Source: CAYHHI01 sp964356335 (lineage in GTDB: Bacteria > Arandabacterota > Arandabacteria > Arandabacterales > Arandabacteraceae). Taken from it: a stretch of 64,000 nt of DNA. Positions 24,215-32,482 of this stretch are shown here, in pieces. The DNA lies in contig CAYHHI010000001.1 of the NCBI GenBank assembly GCA_964356335.1, forward strand, positions 62,001-126,000, written 5' to 3'. Each line of letters opens with the position of its first letter. Position 1 is the stretch's first letter. The notes beneath the pieces were generated by a model. That model did not search any database and had not been told where the DNA came from. It worked only from the letters and a program-made list of their open reading frames with translations. Both the position numbers and the translations under genes were made by a program.

Positions 24215-27160
24215 CTACCGATAAAGTATCATGGCGCTCGTGCGCGGGACCGGGACCTTGCTGCCAGTTACTCCGCTCGGGCCCGTCTTGGCTGGCACCA
24301 TGCCAGACTCATCATCGTCAACGACAATCGTCCAATCACCATCGGGAATTGTGAAAGCGACGTCCATCGGATTGGGATTGAGCAATACTAGTACTTCGCT
24401 CCACGCATCCCCTGAATTGCCCTTTGTGAGTCTGTAGCCCACGCACTTAGGAGGCACAGCAATCCCGAGTTGGTCATCGAAGAACTTGAGATTCGCGAGC
24501 ACCTCTTCCTTGGTCTTCATGCGGAAGATGGGATGCGCCTTGCGCAGCGCGATGAGGCCCCTGTAATAGGAGAAGATGTCCTCGTTAGCCTTCTTCCACT
24601 CCCACCTTATGGCGTTGACTGAGTCGGGTCTATTGTAGCTGTTGCTGTCGCCATGCCTGGTCCGCAGCATGTCCTGGCCGCCTTCCAGGAACGGAATGCC
24701 CTGGGAGGTCAAGACCAGAACGGCGGCGAGCTTATCCATGCGCTTTCTATCCGTGTCAGTGACATTCCGATCATTGCGCGTCGTGACGACAAGTCTGTCC
24801 CACAGAGTATGGTTGTCGTGGCTTGCCACGTAGTTGATGGCTTCGACGGGGCTATCCGCAAAGTCGTTGATGCTCCCTTCGATGCCCCGCTTTATCTTGT
24901 CGATGTTTATGCCTGCCTGCACGTAGCCCTTATTGAGATCAAAGACACCACCCTTGATGGCATCCCTGAAATTATCCCCGAAGACGGCAAAGCCCTTGCC
25001 TCGCTGGGAACCCTTCGAAAGCGGGGTAATCGGCGTGTCCCCACCGGCCCAGGGCTCACCATAAATGATGATCTCGGGTTTTATGGCTTTGAGCTCCTCA
25101 ACGATCTGGGTCGCAGTCGCAAGGTCCATGAGGCCCAGCAGATCGAATCTGAACCCGTCAACGCCATACTCACGCACCCAGTACTTGACTGACTCCAGCA
25201 TGAATCTCCGCATCATGGGTGCTTCCGAGCGTGTCTCATTGCCCGTGCCCGATCCATTCCAGTAGGTGCCGTCATCCTTGAGCCTGTAATAATAGCCGGG
25301 GACGAGACCTTCGAAGCTGAAGGCCTTGCTCGGCCTGTACTCGGCGGTGTGGTTATAGACCACATCCATCACGACCTTGATGCCCTTCCTGTGAAGAGCG
25401 TCAACGAGCCGCTTGAATTCCTCGACGCGGCATGCGTTAAACTTCTGGGTGGCGTACCAGCCATCGGGCGCGTCGAAGTGAACGGGCATGTAGCCCCAGT
25501 TGTAGATGTCCTTGGATTCGTCGTTTTCGAAATCCTGAATGGGCATGATGTGCACGACATTGACGCCCAATTCCTCAAGGTGGTCAAGGCCGGTCTTGAT
25601 CGCGGGATCGCCCGGCATCGTTGTGCCGGTTTCGGTAAAACCGAGATACTTGCCTTTGTTCTTGATTCCGGAGTTCTCATCAATCGTGAAGTCCCGCACG
25701 TGGAGTTCATAGATGATGGCTTCGCTCATATCGAAGTGAGGCGATTCGGCAACAGGAGTCCTGTCATCAATGATCATGCCCCTCCCATCATGCGCCGTAT
25801 TGCATTTGGAATAAGGATCGATCACCTGGCGCGCAGGATCGAAGCGAGGGTCGAGGCCCGAAGCTTTAAGGGTATAGTACCTACCTCTGAGATCGCGGGC
25901 AACCGAGGTCTCCCAGATGCCGTTTCCTGAGTACTGCATCCCGAATTCCTCACCGATACCACCCACAGGCTTGTCATAGAGCAGCACTGTGATACCGGAT
26001 GCAGTTGGCGAGAAGACTCGGAAGGTCGTTCCCTGGGGCGTGTAGGTAGCGCCGAGGGTCTTATCAGAATAGAAATCAGGGCTGTCGAGAATGCCTCTGA
26101 CGCCAAGGTTGGCGGGCCTGAAACCTCTTACGCTGAGGGTATACACCCACAGATTCTGGGTTCTTACGTCAAAATCCCTTTCGACAGTTAAGCCGACAAG
26201 GTAAATCGAGCCCTTCTTCGGCGGCAATGCCTTTACATCTTTGACCTTGATTTCCTGACCCTTGTCATCAGTGATCGAGAAGTTCGCTGGCTTCAACTCC
26301 TCTTGTTTCAAGGCAGTCGAAAACGAAACCGTGACTGCGCGTGCGCCATCCACGAACGCCCCGACAATCCAGGGAGTCGTGTCCGGTTTACTTGTGAAGA
26401 GTTCCTCACGGCCGGCGATGATCCAGACCTCGGAGCCCATGTAAGGCAACCACGTCCTGTCCGGTCCATCCTTCGATGACCAATTCCCAGACTTGGGGAG
26501 CAGCCCTATCTGATTGCCGTCGCCATAGTTTTTCCTATCAACCGTGAACGCAAGGCCGTAGCCGTCCTTGGCGGAGGAGTAAACCTCGCGTGAGCCCTCG
26601 TCGGTCTGGTCATTCCATGTCCAGAGCGTCCATCCCTGGTAATCGCCCTGGGGTCTGTGATAGTGCACGGTCAGCGTCGGTCCTGCTTGTTTTCCCATAC
26701 GATCCTCGCTCGGCTTCTCCTTGAAGAGGTCTGGATAGCCGGAAAGAAGCCATACCTCGTTGCCCATCTCCGACTTCCAGATCCTGTCGGGCGGATCTTT
26801 GCTCACCCATTCTTGAAACTTGGGGAGAAACCCAATTTGTGTTCCGTCTCCATAGTCTGCCTTAAGCACCCGAAAGATAAGACCAAATTCATCCTTGCCA
26901 ACGGACTTGATCTCCTTTGAGTTCTGCCCCGTCTTTACATCCCAGGTCCAGAGAGTCCAGTTCTCGTAATCGGTGCTGTAGCGCCCATAGTGAACGATGA
27001 GCGTGTCGTCGGCGGCAATTGAGGGTGCGGGATTGAGCCGGGTTGAAAAGAACACCAGAAGCCCGATGGCAAACACAAAGACCCCGTGCCGCGCGAAGGA
27101 CTCTGCCGTCCGCAGGAACCCTGGAGTCATTGGCCCTGAACCAGGGTATTTCTGACCCAT
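24215..27160 (-). CDS. pulA: Secreted type I pullulanase (GH13) with two CBM41 modules
   Basis: 981 aa; the ATG at 27160 has GAAGGAGGGG directly upstream, so the longer open frame is ignored. Signal/anchor at about 23-45. Two CBM41 alpha-glucan-binding modules follow (about 49-150 and 160-265), each with YxxWTLWTW and YGDGxQIG. Then come an Ig-like linker, CBM48 (about 365-450) and the GH13 barrel: YNWGYMPVHFDAP (pullulanase YNWGY motif), DVVYNHTAE, FRFDLLGLMD with nucleophile D673, IIIYGEPWAGG (acid Glu) and VASHDNHTLWDRL. It cleaves alpha-1,6 branches in pullulan, glycogen or starch outside the cell, giving maltodextrins. It stands alone, convergent with the transporter gene. Confidence 0.96.
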   Translation of the reverse strand: MGQKYPGSGPMTPGFLRTAESFARHGVFVFAIGLLVFFSTRLNPAPSIAADDTLIVHYGRYSTDYENWTLWTWDVKTGQNSKEIKSVGKDEFGLIFRVLKADYGDGTQIGFLPKFQEWVSKDPPDRIWKSEMGNEVWLLSGYPDLFKEKPSEDRMGKQAGPTLTVHYHRPQGDYQGWTLWTWNDQTDEGSREVYSSAKDGYGLAFTVDRKNYGDGNQIGLLPKSGNWSSKDGPDRTWLPYMGSEVWIIAGREELFTSKPDTTPWIVGAFVDGARAVTVSFSTALKQEELKPANFSITDDKGQEIKVKDVKALPPKKGSIYLVGLTVERDFDVRTQNLWVYTLSVRGFRPANLGVRGILDSPDFYSDKTLGATYTPQGTTFRVFSPTASGITVLLYDKPVGGIGEEFGMQYSGNGIWETSVARDLRGRYYTLKASGLDPRFDPARQVIDPYSKCNTAHDGRGMIIDDRTPVAESPHFDMSEAIIYELHVRDFTIDENSGIKNKGKYLGFTETGTTMPGDPAIKTGLDHLEELGVNVVHIMPIQDFENDESKDIYNWGYMPVHFDAPDGWYATQKFNACRVEEFKRLVDALHRKGIKVVMDVVYNHTAEYRPSKAFSFEGLVPGYYYRLKDDGTYWNGSGTGNETRSEAPMMRRFMLESVKYWVREYGVDGFRFDLLGLMDLATATQIVEELKAIKPEIIIYGEPWAGGDTPITPLSKGSQRGKGFAVFGDNFRDAIKGGVFDLNKGYVQAGINIDKIKRGIEGSINDFADSPVEAINYVASHDNHTLWDRLVVTTRNDRNVTDTDRKRMDKLAAVLVLTSQGIPFLEGGQDMLRTRHGDSNSYNRPDSVNAIRWEWKKANEDIFSYYRGLIALRKAHPIFRMKTKEEVLANLKFFDDQLGIAVPPKCVGYRLTKGNSGDAWSEVLVLLNPNPMDVAFTIPDGDWTIVVDDDESGMVPAKTGPSGVTGSKVPVPRTSAMILYR

Positions 27161-27305
27161 CTTCCCCTCCTTCAAAACACGCGGATCACCCCAAACCACC
27201 ACAATTCCGTACCGATCCGTACCGAGGAATATAACCGCACGGTGCTGAACACTCAAGGCTTTTGAATACTAGCACCGGCGCCAGACTCCGCCTTGCCGCG
27301 ACTGG

Positions 27306-27352
27306 CCTTCGGGTCGGAAAGACACTCCCCTCCGGTCCAGCCGCTGGCCCGG
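27306..27352 (+). repeat. Copy of dispersed intergenic repeat (single 47-bp unit)
   Basis: These 47 bp align without gaps to 60945-60991 with 7 mismatches (40/47 identical), sharing CCTTCGG, TCGGAA, CACTCCCCT and CAGCCGCTGGC. It lies between the divergent pullulanase and SHMT-like genes. Confidence 0.8.
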
Positions 27353-27383
27353 CGGCACCCAGGCGTGCCCGCCCAACACCCAT

Positions 27384-27412
27384 TTGACTTCGGCGCGCAC
27401 ATGGAATATGAT
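27384..27412 (+). promoter_or_regulatory. Sigma-70-like promoter of the SHMT-like gene
   Basis: TTGACT at 27384-27389, a 17-bp spacer, TATGAT at 27407-27412. The start of transcription would be near 27419, 40 nt before the ATG at 27460. One of the best promoter matches in the window. Confidence 0.7.
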
Positions 27413-27459
27413 GAGTGCTTGAGCACGATACACCAGGATTCATAGCAACGGAGGAGGAC

Positions 27460-28890
27460 ATGGCAGACCTCAAACAGCGGCTTGAAGACGTCCTATCGCG
27501 AACCATCCAGAACAATCTCTGGCGCCAGCGCCAGTGCTTTAACCTCATCCCATCGGAGACCACACCGAGCCTCATCGTCAAGATGTGCGAAGTATCCGAT
27601 CCTGCGGGGCGCTACGCCGAGCACAGGACTTTGAAGGGCAAGGAAATCTATTTCTACCAGGGCACCGATTTCATCAGGGACGTTGAGGAGGAACTGAGAG
27701 GTGCCATGCGTGAATACTTCAACTGCAAGGAAGTCGAACTTCGCCCGATAAGCGGTCAGATGGCCAACGAAGTTGTCTTCAAGGCGATGACCAAACACAT
27801 CAATGCCGGGACCCCGGGACGGATGAACCGGATGAGGCTCGTCATGAACAACGATCTCACGAAGGGCGGCCACCTGAGTTCTCAGCCCATGGGTGCGCTG
27901 TTTAACTTTGTCGAGATCGATCCCCAGACGGGTAAGGAAGCGGTCCTCAACTTCCCTGTGAGAAAAGACAATCCTTACAGGATCGACGCCGCCGCCATGG
28001 CGGAGCTCATAAAGGAGCGGAGGCCCGATCTCATAGTGTTTGGGAAGAGCATGTTCATATGTCCCGAGCCGGTGGCCGAGGCCCAGACGGCTGCCAGCGG
28101 GCTCAGCCCGAGACCGGTCATCATGTATGACATGGCGCACACGCTTGGACTCTACGGTGCATTTCAAAAACCGCTCGAAGAAGGCGCCGATGTCGTGACC
28201 GGCAGCACGCACAAGACCTTCTTCGGTCCGCAGCGCGGTGTGGTCGCGAGCAATTTCGAAAAGGGCCACGAGTTGAGGAAGCTCTGGACGGAAATCAGAG
28301 GGCGGGCTTTCCCCGGCTCAACGAGCAATCACCACCTGGGAACTCTCCTGGGGCTGCTCATAGCAACCTACGAGATGAATGCCTTCAAGGACGCTTACCA
28401 GACCCAGGTGCGCAAGAATGCCAGGGCCTTCGCAAAGGCCTTGAAGGAGCATGGCCTTGATGTCGAGGGCGATCCAAAGGATGGTTTCACCGAGACCCAT
28501 CAAGTGATCGTCAGGGTGCGCAAGTATGGCACAGGCGAGGAGGTCGCCCGAAGGCTCGAGGACAACAACATCATCTGCAATTACCAGGCTCTCCCCGATG
28601 ACCAGAGCTTCATCGAGTCAAGCGGGATAAGGACGGGCGTCCAGGAGATGACGAGGTTCGGGATGGAGGAGAAGGACTTCGATTACCTCGCCGGTCTGGT
28701 TGCCGATGCGGTGATAAGGAAGTCAGACGTCAAGGCGAAGGTCGCCGACTACAGGAAGAGGTTCTTCGAGATGCAGTACTGCCTGCCACCCGAGGACGCA
28801 AGCGAGCTTGGGGCCCGCGTCCTTGAATCCGCCTTCCCCACAAGTGATTACGCCAGGAGATTTGCGGAGAACCTCCTCAGGACATCTTAG
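27460..28890 (+). CDS. Divergent serine hydroxymethyltransferase-family PLP enzyme
   Basis: 476 aa from the ATG at 27460, preceded by GGAGGAGGAC. SHMT hallmarks: FNLIPSET (for ELIASEN), RYAEH, PISGQMANE, NDLTKGGHLS, MYDMAHTLGLYG, PLP lysine K252 in GSTHKTFFGPQRG, and the carboxylate-binding Arg in SGIRTG. Differences from ordinary GlyA: IYFYQG in place of RYYGG, HLSSQP in place of HLTHG, RTGVQEMTRFG in place of RIGTPAxTTRG, and about 50 extra residues. It probably interconverts serine and glycine or performs a related aldol cleavage, but folate use is uncertain because folate-side residues are replaced. It stands alone behind a strong promoter. Confidence 0.85.
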   Translation: MADLKQRLEDVLSRTIQNNLWRQRQCFNLIPSETTPSLIVKMCEVSDPAGRYAEHRTLKGKEIYFYQGTDFIRDVEEELRGAMREYFNCKEVELRPISGQMANEVVFKAMTKHINAGTPGRMNRMRLVMNNDLTKGGHLSSQPMGALFNFVEIDPQTGKEAVLNFPVRKDNPYRIDAAAMAELIKERRPDLIVFGKSMFICPEPVAEAQTAASGLSPRPVIMYDMAHTLGLYGAFQKPLEEGADVVTGSTHKTFFGPQRGVVASNFEKGHELRKLWTEIRGRAFPGSTSNHHLGTLLGLLIATYEMNAFKDAYQTQVRKNARAFAKALKEHGLDVEGDPKDGFTETHQVIVRVRKYGTGEEVARRLEDNNIICNYQALPDDQSFIESSGIRTGVQEMTRFGMEEKDFDYLAGLVADAVIRKSDVKAKVADYRKRFFEMQYCLPPEDASELGARVLESAFPTSDYARRFAENLLRTS

Positions 28891-28910
28891 GCGGCATCTG
28901 ACGCCGAGGC

Positions 28911-29310
28911 ACTCAGTCGGGGGTTGTGCTTCGGCTCAGAACGACATTCGCCTCCGCATCAACCCCACTCCCTCACCTGTNNNNNNNNNNNNNNNNNNNN
29001 NNNNNNNNNNNNNNNNNNNNNNNNNNNNNNNNNNNNNNNNNNNNNNNNNNNNNNNNNNNNNNNNNNNNNNNNNNNNNNNNTGCCCGGAGCGAATATCACT
29101 TCTCTGAGCGCAGGGCTTCCGGCCGCGAGGATGTTACCGCGAGACACTCGGTCGGGGGTGGTGCTTCGGCTCAGAACGACATTCGCCTCCGCATCAACCC
29201 CACTCCCTCACCTGTCCACCCGGGGCAGGCGAAGCGGCGGATTGCCCGGAGCGAATATCACTTCTCTGAGCGCAGGGCTTCCGGCCGCGAGGATGTTCCC
29301 GCGAGGCGCC
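28911..29310 (+). repeat. Tandem repeat, 162-bp period, interrupted by the assembly gap
   Basis: A unit beginning GCCCGGAGCGAATATCACTT occurs at 29082 and 29244 (162 bp apart), and its second half (CTCAGAACGACATTCGCCTC) occurs near 28937 and 29171. Copies are almost identical. The left copy enters the N-run and a new copy leaves it. Read across the gap, the minimum missing piece is 27 bp plus any whole number of units. The unit contains the core of the dispersed repeat family in both orientations. Confidence 0.85.
28981..29080. other. Assembly gap (100 N)
   Basis: Exactly 100 N, a placeholder length. It falls inside the 162-bp tandem repeat, so the true size and copy number are unknown. Frames that read through the N-run are not genes. 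Confidence 0.98.
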
Positions 29311-29414
29311 GATGAGGCACCAACTGTGGAAATGTGACGGCAAGCCCGAAGACCACTTTAGTGGGGGCGTACTTACTTCGCAGATGGGAGACTGCTGACC
29401 CTGGCTATGGTCTC

Positions 29415-29618
29415 CTATTGAGACTTCTCGGCCGGAGGCTTCTCGCCACCAGGCTTCGATTCAGCGGACTTCTCCTCACCATTGTCCCGCATGCCCTTCT
29501 TAAATTCGCGCACGCCGGAACCGAGCGAACGCATGAGATCAGGAATTCTCTTCGCCCCAAAAAGGATGATGATCACAAGAACTATGAGCAGGATTTCTGT
29601 AGTGCCGATTCGTCCCAT
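29415..29618 (-). CDS. tatA: Twin-arginine translocase subunit TatA/TatE
   Basis: 67 aa, normal for a short TatA. One N-terminal TM (TEILLIVLVIIILFGAKRIPDL) with the family FG hinge, an amphipathic helix (MRSLGSGVREFKKGMRD) and a short charged tail. It forms the pore-like assembly of the Tat system for folded proteins in the inner membrane. No tatB or tatC is adjacent. SD-like GGGGGTAAGGAC lies upstream. Confidence 0.95.
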   Translation of the reverse strand: MGRIGTTEILLIVLVIIILFGAKRIPDLMRSLGSGVREFKKGMRDNGEEKSAESKPGGEKPPAEKSQ

Positions 29619-30086
29619 GATAGTTTAGTCCTTACCCCCTTGAAGTGCTGATGCGCCTAACCTGCGCCAATACAAGAGCGACTGTCTACCCAATCCTCTC
29701 ATGCTACTCCACTCTATCGTGATACTTTCCCGTCTACAGGTCAACCGTTATTTTGTCGCCGGACGCGATGAAAAGGGGAACATGAGTCTTCATCTCACTT
29801 TCAAGCACGGCCTCCTTCCGACGCGACGGTCTGCCGCCGACGAGACCGAAGCCCGGGGCTCGGCTGGAGCGGAGTGTAGTCCCGACGCGAAAGCGAGCCC
29901 CAGGCGAGGTCGGACGCAGAGATCTGCTCGAGCGCAATGTCTTTCCGACGCGACAGCGCGCCCCGCCAGTCACCGGAGTCTATCTCTTCGTCGGCACAAA
30001 TCCTGGCGGTGACGGGATCAAAGGCAAGATCACCGTCATCAGATAATTCCTCGTCTGTCGCCTTTCCAGCAGCAAGGGTTAATTTC
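29619..30086. other. Long intergenic region left of the transketolase promoter
   Basis: About 470 bp between tatA and transketolase. The left part holds the tatA leader. The middle holds the 63-64 bp repeat tract. Open frames here (e.g. minus strand 29801-30151) are translated repeat and show no recognisable protein features. Confidence 0.6.
29817..29970 (-). repeat. Dispersed intergenic repeat, tandem units of 63-64 bp
   Basis: CCGACGCGA recurs at 29818, 29882 and 29945, each followed by related G/C-rich sequence. The reverse complement near 29870 reads TCGGGACTACACTCCGCTCC, matching the family core found at 60892-60911 (TCGGAACTACACTCCCCTCC). Confidence 0.7.
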
Positions 30087-30115
30087 TTGACTAACACTGC
30101 GGCTTCTGGTAAGGT
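30087..30115 (+). promoter_or_regulatory. Sigma-70-like promoter of transketolase
   Basis: TTGACT at 30087-30092, 17-bp spacer, TAAGGT at 30110-30115. The leader to the ATG at 30202 would be about 80 nt. Confidence 0.55.
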
Positions 30116-30201
30116 CTGGAGCGGCTGGGGTCCTACCCTGGCTAAAATCATGTAATGCGTGAAGCGTGTGAACTGGATGGCAAACGCGAGGGGGTAGAGG
30201 T

Positions 30202-32346
30202 ATGCCTATCATCGATTCCAGAACCGGGAAGGTGTCGAAGGCTTATTCAACCGAGGACCTGGAGCGAGCCGCACGTTACATGCGGGGTTACAACCTGATT
30301 TCGCTTGCGTGCGCCGGCTCCGGCCATGCAGGGGGAACTCTCTCCATAATGGATATAGCGGCAGCATTGTACCTTAAGGTGGCAAAGCACGACCCGAAGA
30401 ATTCCCACTGGCCTGATCGTGACAGGATCATTTGGTCCACGGGCCACAAGGCACCTGCCCTCTACATTTCACTTGGCATGGCGGGCTACTTCCCTATCGA
30501 GGAGGTCGCAAAACTGCGTAAGCTTTACGCTCCCTACCAGGGGCATCCGCATTGGCTGAAGCTCGACGGAATCGAAGCCTCGACCGGCTCGCTCGGCCAG
30601 GGGCTTTCGATCTCGAACGGAATAGCGCTGGCAGGCAAGCTGGACAAGAAGGATTACCACGTCTTCTGCCTCATGGGCGATGGCGAGCAGCAGGAAGGCC
30701 AGGTCTGGGAAGCCGTAATGGAGGCAGGCCACTACAAGCTTGATAACCTCACGGGAATCCTAGATAAGAACAGGCTCCAGATCGATGGCTGGGTTGAAGA
30801 AGTGATGAACATCGATCCCATCGTTGAGAAGTACAGGGCCTTCAATTGGAATGTGATTGAGCTCGACGGCCACAACATGAAAGAGATCCTCGCGGGCTTT
30901 GACGCCGCGCTGGCGTTCAAGGGGAAACCCACACTGATCGTTGCTCACACCATAAAAGGCAAGGGCGTGAGCTTCATGGAGAACATCGCCGGCTGGCACG
31001 GCAAGTCACCATCGGTCGAGGAAATGGAGAAGGGCCTTAAGGAGCTCGGGCTTCATGACACACTGCCCGTCAAGAGGATGTTCCAGATCTCACAGGATTA
31101 CCAGAAGGCCGCGACCAGCAAACTTGAGGCCAAGATGCCCAAGTTCAGCCGCGACTACTTCTGGAACGTGGGCGAGCGCATGAAGGCCGAGATGAGCCCC
31201 ACGAGGAAAGGCTTCGGCAAGGCGCTCTGCGACACGGGCCACGATGAGCGCATGGTTTGCCTCGGAGGCGACATATCGGATTCCATAACGATAAGCGACT
31301 TCTATAAGGGCTGCCCTGGAAGAGAACACCGCTTCCTGAGCATGGGCATCGCTGAGCAGAGTGCCACTGGCGTCGCGGCAGGACTCGCGAAGGAAGGTAA
31401 GCTGCCTGTTTTCGGAACGTACGGAGTATTCGCTTCAGGCAGGAACCTTGATCAGCTGAGGACCACGGTCTGCTACGGCGAATTCAACGTGTTCATCGCC
31501 GGAGCGCATGGCGGCGTTTCGGTGGGGCCGGATGGCGCCACTCACCAGGCACTTGAGGAGCTCTTCCAAATGTGCGGGCTCCCTAACATGACGGTCGTTG
31601 TGCCTTGCGACTACATCGAAACCAAGCGCGCATCTGAGTATGCGCTCTTCAGTATTATGGGGCCCAAGTACCTTCGCTTCGCACGAGAGGCGACTCCGAT
31701 TGTGACGACGTTCGAGACGCCCTGGAAGTTCGGCGAAGCCAATATCATCAGGTACCGCGGCGAGAAGGACAAATTCATTGAGGCCTTCGAGACCTTCCTC
31801 TCATCGAAGTACAAGAACGAGAACGAGGACCTGACCATCATAGCCTGTGGACCAAGCGTGCCCGAAGCCATGCGAGCAGCCTACATCCTCAAGGAGGAGT
31901 TCGGGCTTGAGACCCGCATCGTGAACATGCACACCATAAAGCCACTCGACGAGAAGACCATCATCAAGGCGGCACTTGAGACCGGCGTCGTCGTCACTGC
32001 CGAAGAGCACCAGGTCGGCGGTTTCGGGAACTGGATTACGGCGACGATGTCCCAGGCCAAGGAGATTTACGGCAGGCCGGTCATCTCGGCAATGATAGGC
32101 GTCAAGGACAGATTCGGCGAGAGCGGTGCTCCGTGGGAGCTGGTCAAGGAATTCGAGGTGAGCGCGGAACACATTGCTGCCAAGGCGAAGGAACTCTGCG
32201 ATTTCGCAAAGCGGAAGGCCGTGGCCCAGGGGCCGAAGGCTGGCAAAGAAAAAACCCGTCCAAAGCCAAAAAAGATTGCCAAGAAGCCGGCAAGAAGTGG
32301 TAGAGTTACGAAGTCCAAGAAACGGCCAGGTGCCAGGAGACGATAA
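30202..32346 (+). CDS. tkt: Transketolase (single-chain) with basic C-terminal tail
   Basis: 714 aa containing all three domains in one polypeptide. The TPP domain has SGHAGGTLS, HKAPALY, GSLGQGLSI and MGDGEQQEGQVWEA...LDKN (Mg-diphosphate motif). The pyrimidine-binding domain begins near 330 (FGKALCD) with MGIAEQSATGVAAG and GAHGGVSVGPDGATHQ. The C-terminal domain has EEHQVGGFGN. It transfers two-carbon ketol units in the non-oxidative pentose phosphate pathway. About the last 45 residues are a Lys/Arg/Pro-rich tail (KPKKIAKKPARSG) that normal transketolases lack. GGGGGTAGAGG precedes the ATG. Confidence 0.95.
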   Translation: MPIIDSRTGKVSKAYSTEDLERAARYMRGYNLISLACAGSGHAGGTLSIMDIAAALYLKVAKHDPKNSHWPDRDRIIWSTGHKAPALYISLGMAGYFPIEEVAKLRKLYAPYQGHPHWLKLDGIEASTGSLGQGLSISNGIALAGKLDKKDYHVFCLMGDGEQQEGQVWEAVMEAGHYKLDNLTGILDKNRLQIDGWVEEVMNIDPIVEKYRAFNWNVIELDGHNMKEILAGFDAALAFKGKPTLIVAHTIKGKGVSFMENIAGWHGKSPSVEEMEKGLKELGLHDTLPVKRMFQISQDYQKAATSKLEAKMPKFSRDYFWNVGERMKAEMSPTRKGFGKALCDTGHDERMVCLGGDISDSITISDFYKGCPGREHRFLSMGIAEQSATGVAAGLAKEGKLPVFGTYGVFASGRNLDQLRTTVCYGEFNVFIAGAHGGVSVGPDGATHQALEELFQMCGLPNMTVVVPCDYIETKRASEYALFSIMGPKYLRFAREATPIVTTFETPWKFGEANIIRYRGEKDKFIEAFETFLSSKYKNENEDLTIIACGPSVPEAMRAAYILKEEFGLETRIVNMHTIKPLDEKTIIKAALETGVVVTAEEHQVGGFGNWITATMSQAKEIYGRPVISAMIGVKDRFGESGAPWELVKEFEVSAEHIAAKAKELCDFAKRKAVAQGPKAGKEKTRPKPKKIAKKPARSGRVTKSKKRPGARRR

Positions 32347-32482
32347 GGGCAGCCAGGCGGAATCTTCCTGACAGCCAATTGGCGCGGGTTTTGGGGTGGA
32401 CAGGGTTCGGGAGAACACCTCGAGATTAGGTTGGGGTAAGGACCCCGAGGGCACGTGCGATAATAACGTGGTGGGGTGCCGA

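Noticed and set aside
28808..29337. Open frames reading through the N-run
   Set aside because: They are created by undefined bases and by the 162-bp repeat.
29801..30151. Minus-strand 116-codon frame before transketolase
   Set aside because: It covers the 63-64 bp repeat tract and has the matching low-complexity translation; no gene-like start.
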